Part shown: piece after piece, positions 7,271 to 12,389 of the stretch | Numbering within the stretch: the stretch's first letter is position 1 | Layout of the letters: each line of letters opens with the position of its first letter | Assembly: GCA_014380605.1 (NCBI GenBank) | Contig: JACMJO010000179.1 | Span: 1 to 12,389, forward strand | Direction of reading: 5' to 3' | Source: Fimbriimonadaceae bacterium | GTDB taxonomy: Bacteria > Armatimonadota > Fimbriimonadia > Fimbriimonadales > Fimbriimonadaceae | DNA length: 12,389 nucleotides | Program-made: the position numbers and the translations under genes | Notes under the pieces: model-generated | Told to the model about the DNA's origin: nothing | The model's input: the letters and a program-made list of their open reading frames with translations, nothing else | Database searches by the model: none

Positions 7271-7897
7271 ATGTCGATGGACCTCTTTCACACATTGGCG
7301 CTTGCGGTCGGCGCAGCTTGGTTGTCGGGAATCCGGCTTTACGCCCTTGTCTCGATCCTCGGCTTGCTGGCCAGGTACGGCAGTCTTCAGCTGCCTGGAT
7401 CGTTGTCCGCACTTGAGAACCCATGGGTGATTGGAGTCGCCTCCGCGATGTTTGTCATCGAGTTCATCGCGGACAAGGTGCCCGCGATCGATTCGGTGTG
7501 GGATGTCGTTCACACATTCATCAGGATTCCGGCCGGAGCGGTGCTTGCGGCAGGAGCCTTTGGCGATTACGATCCTACGGTCAAGGTCATTGCCGCTCTC
7601 ATTGGCGGAACGCTCGCCTTTGGCTCTCATGCGACTAAAGCCACGACTCGTGCCGCCGTAAACACGTCTCCGGAGCCCGTTTCTAATTTGGTCGTTTCGA
7701 CGACCGAGGACGTTTACGCAGTTGGAGCCACTTTCGCCGCCGCGTTCGCCCCGGTCTTGATCTTAGTTATCGTGGGCATAGGCGTTCTGATCGCGCTCTT
7801 TATGCTTCCGCGAATTTACAAGTTCATCAAGAAGCGAATCGAAGTTAGATCAGCCCATCGTGCTTCATCCGCTGGACCGCCAAATCCGCTGAGATAA
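7271..7897 (+). CDS. DUF4126 family membrane protein, function unknown
   Basis: This 208-residue protein matches the DUF4126 pattern as I know it: an early SGIRLYALVSILGLLARYG helix (about residues 19-37), then ENPWVIGVASAMFVIEFIADKVP, DSVWDVVHTFIRIPAGAVLAAGAFGD, a glycine-rich helix with SHATKATTRAAVNTSPEP, and a C-terminal hydrophobic helix (about 155-178) followed by a basic tail. It is clearly an integral membrane protein with roughly four to six segments. The family has no established activity. It is the sole plus-strand gene. ATG 7271 is chosen; ATG 7277 is an equal alternative, and neither has a visible ribosome binding site. The last 17 codons overlap the antisense 3' end of crtI, and this tail (RSAHRASSAGPPNPLR) looks outside the conserved domain. 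Confidence 0.88.
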   Translation: MSMDLFHTLALAVGAAWLSGIRLYALVSILGLLARYGSLQLPGSLSALENPWVIGVASAMFVIEFIADKVPAIDSVWDVVHTFIRIPAGAVLAAGAFGDYDPTVKVIAALIGGTLAFGSHATKATTRAAVNTSPEPVSNLVVSTTEDVYAVGATFAAAFAPVLILVIVGIGVLIALFMLPRIYKFIKKRIEVRSAHRASSAGPPNPLR

Positions 7898-9284
7898 GCA
7901 CCATTGGCATTCCATTGCCCGGGACCGTGCTGGCCCCAACGAAGTAAAGATTGGGGTTCGATTTGCTTCGATTGGCAGGCCGAAGATAGGCGCTCTGCTT
8001 GAAATGGTGGGACAGCCCGAATGCGGCGCCCTTGTCGAGATTCAGCTGGGATTGCCAGTCCTGGGGCGTGCAGAATTTAGCCGCGCGAACATTGTCCCGA
8101 CTGAAACTCGTTTCCTTCTCCAACCGATCAAATGCTTTTTCTTGTAGATCGCAAGCGTCCGAGTCGGACCAGGGGCGATCAAGGTTCGGGCACGGGATTA
8201 AGAAGTAAAGGTTCTCATGGCCCTCCGGCGAGCGCGACGGTTCGGTCCGGTTCGAGATCGAGGCGTAAAAAGCTGGATGATCCGGCAACTCGTTTTTGTT
8301 GAAGATTTGGTCGAGGTTCTTATAGAAGTCTCGTCCAAAGAAAACGTTGTGATGAAGCAGCTCTGGAATGGAGCCCTTATAGTCCGCATAGATCATATAG
8401 GTGGAGCATGAGTGCTTGCGCCTCCGGTGGGGAAGCCTCTGGAGTTCTCGTTCTGCATAAGGCAAATCGGCATTGCAGATCACTGCATCCGCTTCAATGA
8501 TCTCGCCCGATTCCAATATCAACGCCTTGCCATCGATTCTGGAAACCGGAGAATTCAACCGAATCTCTGCGCCTTTCGATGTCGCCAGATTCCCGATAGA
8601 CTCCGAGATCGCAGGAACTCCGCCCTTCGGATACCAAATCCCTTCGCCAAACTCCATGTAGGTCAATGTGGCGTACACCCAAGGAGCCTCAAAGGGCGAG
8701 AGGCCGAGATACATGGTTTGGAAGCTCAACAGCATCCTCAGGCGAGGGTCCCCAATGTACGTAGCTACTCGCTTGGCGAGATTCCCAAGCATCTTGTGCT
8801 TTGCGACTTTGGCCAAGCCGGCGAGGCCGAAGAAGTCGAACGGAGAATAGTAGTTCTTCTCGACAAAGTTCGGGATTGAATCCTTGTACAGCTCGGCCAA
8901 GTCCCCCAGAAACTTCGGATAAGTTCGAGCGTCCTTTGGGTTCAGCTTTTGAATCTGGGCGACCATCATCGCCATGTTTGGGGTGGCTTCAATTCGAGTT
9001 CCATCGGCAAAAAACGCTCGATATCCAGGATCGCACAGGGTTAGGGCTAGATGGTGCTCGATCCTTTCGCCAACGTCGGCAAAGAGCTTGCGGAAGGGGT
9101 CGAGCATCATCACAAGCGTTGGCCCCCCATCGAAGTCGCAACCGTTAACCTGAACGCGACGATTGCGACCGCCTACTTGGTCGGTTTTCTCAAGAATCGT
9201 CACGCTATGGCCTTCGTGGGCAAGCCTTAGTCCGGCGGCCAAGCCGCCCAACCCGGCTCCAACAATGACGATGTGTTTGGGCAC
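7845..9284 (-). CDS. crtI: CrtI-type phytoene desaturase (FAD-dependent carotenoid desaturase)
   Basis: CrtI enzymes introduce double bonds into phytoene to give zeta-carotene, neurosporene or lycopene, using FAD at the membrane. The 479-residue product has the N-terminal dinucleotide-binding fold VIVGAGLGGLAAGLRLA (about 6-22) with LEKTDQVGGRNR, then FDGGPTLVM (about 51-59) and a DPGYRAFFADGT segment typical of the family. It ends with NLYFVGASTVPGNGMPMVL (about 445-463), the C-terminal FAD/carotenoid signature, here in a VPGNGMP form where many CrtI have HPGxGxPG. The number of desaturation steps and exact substrate cannot be read from sequence; a later-acting carotenoid desaturase or oxidase-like member is possible. 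GTG 9284 starts the protein directly at the Rossmann strand; only a weak GAG lies upstream. It sits 22 nt after the CruF-family gene. No phytoene synthase (crtB) or cyclase is in the window. Confidence 0.9.
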   Translation of the reverse strand: MPKHIVIVGAGLGGLAAGLRLAHEGHSVTILEKTDQVGGRNRRVQVNGCDFDGGPTLVMMLDPFRKLFADVGERIEHHLALTLCDPGYRAFFADGTRIEATPNMAMMVAQIQKLNPKDARTYPKFLGDLAELYKDSIPNFVEKNYYSPFDFFGLAGLAKVAKHKMLGNLAKRVATYIGDPRLRMLLSFQTMYLGLSPFEAPWVYATLTYMEFGEGIWYPKGGVPAISESIGNLATSKGAEIRLNSPVSRIDGKALILESGEIIEADAVICNADLPYAERELQRLPHRRRKHSCSTYMIYADYKGSIPELLHHNVFFGRDFYKNLDQIFNKNELPDHPAFYASISNRTEPSRSPEGHENLYFLIPCPNLDRPWSDSDACDLQEKAFDRLEKETSFSRDNVRAAKFCTPQDWQSQLNLDKGAAFGLSHHFKQSAYLRPANRSKSNPNLYFVGASTVPGNGMPMVLISADLAVQRMKHDGLI

Positions 9285-9306
9285 GAGTTACTCTACGCAG
9301 TCCATG

Positions 9307-9945
9307 TCAGTTAACGGCCCACAGCCCTGCGATAAGGCAGACGTAGCCAGATAAGACCCAACCTGCGTCTACCGAGGACTCCTTTGATCGGCTCTTCATG
9401 AGAACAACGGTAGCCAGAATGGAAGTTACGAACCAACCGATCGGGTTTAGCAAGGGAGCGCCTCCGGGCAAGGGACCAGGTTCAAGCCAGCGCCAGTAGT
9501 CAAGGGTCCGAGTCATGACTGGCTCCATAAAAAAATCGATCAGCGTAGCCATGAGCGGAGCTAATATCAACGCTGTCTTCCCCGAAGGTCGCATTGCCAA
9601 GGCACAACCACCGGCAATCAGAAACCAAGCGAGTGGAAGGAGAAGCGGAAAGCGATTGTCGCCGGGTAGCAAGACCGTCGGCCACCAGCGATCGGTGTAC
9701 TCATATCGTCCAAACGGCAATCCGGTGTAGATTCCGCAGATTTCCGCCGCGGCCCCGATTGCCACTACAGCCGCGACCTGCCACCACTTTGCCATTCGAG
9801 CTAACGCTATTACGCCAACGCCGATGGTCAATACGGATGCGACCGGCTTGATCGGCCCCGGATCAAGACTCGTCGCGCTGGAAAGTGCGGAACCAGCAAT
9901 TGAGAAAACCACCAAGCCAACAAACGCCTTGGTCCAAATATTCAC
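9307..9945 (-). CDS. Carotenoid biosynthesis membrane protein, CruF/PF04240 (DUF422) family
   Basis: Family members include CruF, the carotenoid 1',2'-hydratase of Deinococcus and cyanobacteria, and C50 carotenoid enzymes of archaea. The sequence shows about seven hydrophobic segments and the family's conserved polar clusters: EICGIYTGLPFGRYEY, a PLAWFLIAGG helix, LIDFFMEPVMTR with DYWRW, and GAPLLNPIGWF. Acidic residues in these clusters are the likely active site in the membrane. Start choice is open. GTG 9945 overlaps the polA stop as GTGA, the classic coupling arrangement, and gives 212 residues. TTG 9972 gives 221 residues and a 31-nt overlap, with AAGG 10 nt upstream. It is followed 22 nt later by crtI. 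Hydration of an acyclic end group is the best guess, but the exact reaction is inferred. Confidence 0.87.
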   Translation of the reverse strand: MNIWTKAFVGLVVFSIAGSALSSATSLDPGPIKPVASVLTIGVGVIALARMAKWWQVAAVVAIGAAAEICGIYTGLPFGRYEYTDRWWPTVLLPGDNRFPLLLPLAWFLIAGGCALAMRPSGKTALILAPLMATLIDFFMEPVMTRTLDYWRWLEPGPLPGGAPLLNPIGWFVTSILATVVLMKSRSKESSVDAGWVLSGYVCLIAGLWAVN

Positions 9946-12389
9946 CTTGGAATTGGGGTCATCTGATTCCAATCTGACCCAACCTTCGCATCCACCTCGA
10001 CAGGCACCTTTAATGGCAACGCCTGCTCCATGCCCTGTCGAATAGGCTCAACTAACCCGTCATCGCCAATTGGCTTCTCAAACACCAATTCATCATGAAC
10101 ATTCAGAAGCATCCTGGTCGAGGAGCCCTCGATCCGCTTTCGGACGTCGATCATCGCCAACTTGAGCATGTCGGCGGCAGTGCCCTGGAGTGGAGCATTC
10201 ATCGCCTGACGCTCCACGGCTTTTCGCTCCATGATCTTTGGCGAATGGATGTCGGGGAAGTAGCGTCGTCGGCCCAGCAGGGTGCGCGTAAAGCCCTTCG
10301 ACTTAGCGTCTTGAATGATGCCGTCGGTAAATCCTTTCACTGAGGGGAATCGTTCGTTGTAAGTCTTGATCAACTCCTTGGCTTCTGCAACCGAGAACCC
10401 GCCGCCTAGCTGTTGAGCCAAGCCGAACTCGCTCACTCCATACAGCACCGCGTAATTGAGCATCTTCGCGAGCCGCCGCTGTTCCTTGGTTGCAGGATGA
10501 TCTCCTAGACCAAACATCTGTTGGGCCGTCACCGTATGCACATCTTCGTGCTCGTCGAATGCCTTCTTCAGAGCTGGCTCCTCGCAAAGATGGGCAAGGA
10601 CGCGGAGTTCGATTTGTGAGTAGTCCAGGGAAAGCAGACTACAGCCATCGGCGGAGATGAACGCCTTCCGAATCTCTCTTCCGAGTTCGGTTCGGATCGG
10701 GATGTTCTGCAGGTTTGGATCGTTTGAGCTTAAACGTCCAGTAGCCGCGCCGATCTGAGTGTAGGTGGTGTGGATGCGCCCATCTTCACGGATGTATTTC
10801 TCCAGAGCATCGGCATAGGTGGACTTTAGCTTGCTAAGCTCGCGCCAATTCATGACCTCTGAGGCGATCTCGTATTGGGGAGCGATCAGGCTGAGAACTT
10901 CGGCTCCCGTTGCATATCCTGTTTTGGTCTTCGTGGCCCCAGGAATTTGGAGCTTGTCGAACAGGACCTCGCCAAGCTGTTTTGGCGATCCGATCGTAAA
11001 CTCCTGTCCCGCCAGCTCGTAAACATGCTTCGTGACCTTCTCGATTTCGATTTGAAGCGTCTTGGAGAACTCACGAAACTGGTCTCGATTGGCACGAATT
11101 CCATATCGTTCCATCTCGGTTAGGATGGGTACGAGAGGCAACTCTATCTCATCCAAGATGCGCTCTTGTTCCTCTTTTTTGAGCCGATCTCGAAGCACAG
11201 GCTCCAGGAGAAACAGCGCCGCCGCCATCTCTTCCGGTTTGGAGGGAGGCTGCAGGTCGAGATAACCTTGAACTAAGTCTCTCAGGCCGTATGAGGATCG
11301 CTGTGATTGGAGAACGAAGGCCGCCAACATGGAGTCGAATCCCGGGGTCCCCAGCAAGACAGGCGTCGCCGTGATCGCATCTAAGCGTTTATAAGCCGCC
11401 TTGGCGTCGTGCAGGATCGCCCTCGAGGGGTTTTGTGCCAGATACCGAAGCGCATCAGCTTCCGTACATTCGGCGACATTCTTGCCCACAGCTACAAACG
11501 CCTTCCGTTCCGGGTCCTCGAACAAGTCGCGCGCAGGAGCAGCCGCGAAATAGACGGCATAGGATCCGTTGCCGACAAAAGACGCAAGGGCATCGGGACC
11601 GGTAATGCTATGGAGGTGTACATCGATTGCTTCTGACTCCACTTCCGCAATTTCCACGCTCCTTTCAGCGCCGTCCAGATATGGGCCCAGAATCTTGTCC
11701 GAGCGCTTGTGAAGGCTCTTGAACTCGTACATTTCCATCATTGCCTTCGCGAGGTCCATCTGTTCTGGGGTTAGAATGAACGGCTTGAAGTCGTAGACAA
11801 GCGGCACATTCCGATCGATGGTCGCCAAGAACTTGCTCATCTTGAGATTGTCAAGGGCAGGCTCGATCTTCTTGGCATACTTGGGAGGGATATCTTCGAA
11901 CCTTTCTAGCATCTCCTCGATGGAGTTAAAGGTTTGAATCAGTTCCGCCGCTCCCTTGTCGCCGATCCCGGCAACTCCCGGGATGTTGTCGCTGGTATCG
12001 CCCTTGATCGCCTTGAAATCAGGCACTTGTTTGGGAGTCACGCCCCACCTTTCGAAGACCTGTTCCGGCCCGTAGGTTACGGTGTCGGTCACTCCCATCT
12101 TCATGGTGAGAACTGAGACGCAGTCGTCCACAAGTTGAAGGGCGTCGAGGTCGCCGGTGACGATCGTCGTGTCGTAGCCGTTCTCCTCACCCAGCCGACT
12201 AATGGTTCCGACCACATCGTCCGCCTCATACCCAGTCACTTCAACGGATGGAATACCAAGCGCGGCGATCAGATCCCGGGCGATCGGAAGTTGCACTTTG
12301 AGCTCTTCTGCGGTTTCGCGTCGAGTTCCCTTGTATTCCGAAAACTCCGCATGGCGAAAGGTTTTTCCCGGCGCATCGAGGGCCACGAC
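9942..12389 (-). CDS. polA: DNA polymerase I (5'-truncated by window edge)
   Basis: PolA removes RNA primers and fills gaps in lagging-strand synthesis and excision repair. About 60 N-terminal residues lie outside the window; the GTG at 12386 is an internal valine (VVALDAPGKTFR aligns near E. coli residue 60). The 5' nuclease domain keeps its metal ligands: LDAPGKTFR, YEADDVVGT, TGDLDALQ and KGDTSDNIPG with the helix-hairpin-helix GVAGIGDKGA. The central 3'-5' exonuclease domain is degenerate. No DxE motif is seen where Exo I should be (YAVYFAAAPARDLF), and Exo II and the Exo III YxxxD are also missing, so no proofreading is expected. The polymerase domain has RLSSNDPNLQNIP, motif A LDYSQIELR, the O helix RRLAKMLNYAVLYG and motif C NVHDELVFE. 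The O helix has tyrosine (codon 10452-10454) where E. coli has Phe762. The C-terminus is complete. The stop codon overlaps the likely start of the carotenoid gene. Confidence 0.98.
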   Translation of the reverse strand, partial: VVALDAPGKTFRHAEFSEYKGTRRETAEELKVQLPIARDLIAALGIPSVEVTGYEADDVVGTISRLGEENGYDTTIVTGDLDALQLVDDCVSVLTMKMGVTDTVTYGPEQVFERWGVTPKQVPDFKAIKGDTSDNIPGVAGIGDKGAAELIQTFNSIEEMLERFEDIPPKYAKKIEPALDNLKMSKFLATIDRNVPLVYDFKPFILTPEQMDLAKAMMEMYEFKSLHKRSDKILGPYLDGAERSVEIAEVESEAIDVHLHSITGPDALASFVGNGSYAVYFAAAPARDLFEDPERKAFVAVGKNVAECTEADALRYLAQNPSRAILHDAKAAYKRLDAITATPVLLGTPGFDSMLAAFVLQSQRSSYGLRDLVQGYLDLQPPSKPEEMAAALFLLEPVLRDRLKKEEQERILDEIELPLVPILTEMERYGIRANRDQFREFSKTLQIEIEKVTKHVYELAGQEFTIGSPKQLGEVLFDKLQIPGATKTKTGYATGAEVLSLIAPQYEIASEVMNWRELSKLKSTYADALEKYIREDGRIHTTYTQIGAATGRLSSNDPNLQNIPIRTELGREIRKAFISADGCSLLSLDYSQIELRVLAHLCEEPALKKAFDEHEDVHTVTAQQMFGLGDHPATKEQRRLAKMLNYAVLYGVSEFGLAQQLGGGFSVAEAKELIKTYNERFPSVKGFTDGIIQDAKSKGFTRTLLGRRRYFPDIHSPKIMERKAVERQAMNAPLQGTAADMLKLAMIDVRKRIEGSSTRMLLNVHDELVFEKPIGDDGLVEPIRQGMEQALPLKVPVEVDAKVGSDWNQMTPIPR

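Noticed and set aside
1..12389. Mobile elements, defence systems, CRISPR arrays or RNA genes
   Set aside because: Scanning both strands, I saw no transposase, integrase, phage or toxin-antitoxin motifs, no regular spaced repeats, and no tRNA- or rRNA-like sequence.

Overview
The window is a compact, gene-dense stretch of bacterial chromosome with moderate-to-high GC content. It has nine protein-coding genes. Eight lie on the minus strand and one on the plus strand. I see no rRNA, tRNA, CRISPR array, insertion sequence or prophage signal. The mix suggests an Armatimonadota-type bacterium (Fimbriimonadia-like). The clues are a SARP/BTAD-type regulator outside Actinobacteria, a MrfA-type helicase, a CrtI plus CruF-family carotenoid pair, a DUF4126 membrane protein and a secreted protein with a Gly/Pro-rich tail. 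This placement is an inference from gene style, not from a marker gene; Chloroflexota, Planctomycetota or Deinococcota cannot be excluded.

Right block (12389 to 7845, minus strand): the 5'-truncated DNA polymerase I gene polA is followed, with a 4-nt GTGA overlap, by a membrane carotenoid-biosynthesis protein (CruF/PF04240 family). A CrtI-type phytoene desaturase follows 22 nt later. The last two are adjacent steps of carotenoid synthesis: desaturation, then probably end-group hydration. Their coupling to polA looks positional rather than functional.

Centre (7897 to 7109): the only plus-strand gene, a DUF4126 membrane protein of unknown function, runs into the 3' end of crtI and overlaps it by 53 nt. 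A 162-nt intergenic region separates its start from the divergent left block and should carry outward promoters for both directions.

Left block (7108 to 1, minus strand): five genes are packed like an operon. They are a secreted hypothetical protein with a Gly/Pro-rich insertion, tatC (12 nt gap, TTG start), a MrfA-family DEAD/DEAH repair helicase (35-nt overlap with tatC), a long-chain acyl-CoA synthetase (58 nt gap) and a SARP/BTAD-type transcriptional regulator (36 nt gap). The regulator starts with GTG at 752 and runs off the left edge.

I do not find convincing evidence of a new multi-gene system. The best second-look items are a natural tyrosine at the ddNTP-discrimination position of PolA, a perfect 10-bp hairpin with a GNRA-type loop just inside tatC, the unusual Gly/Pro insertion, and the antisense 3' overlap of crtI with the DUF4126 gene.
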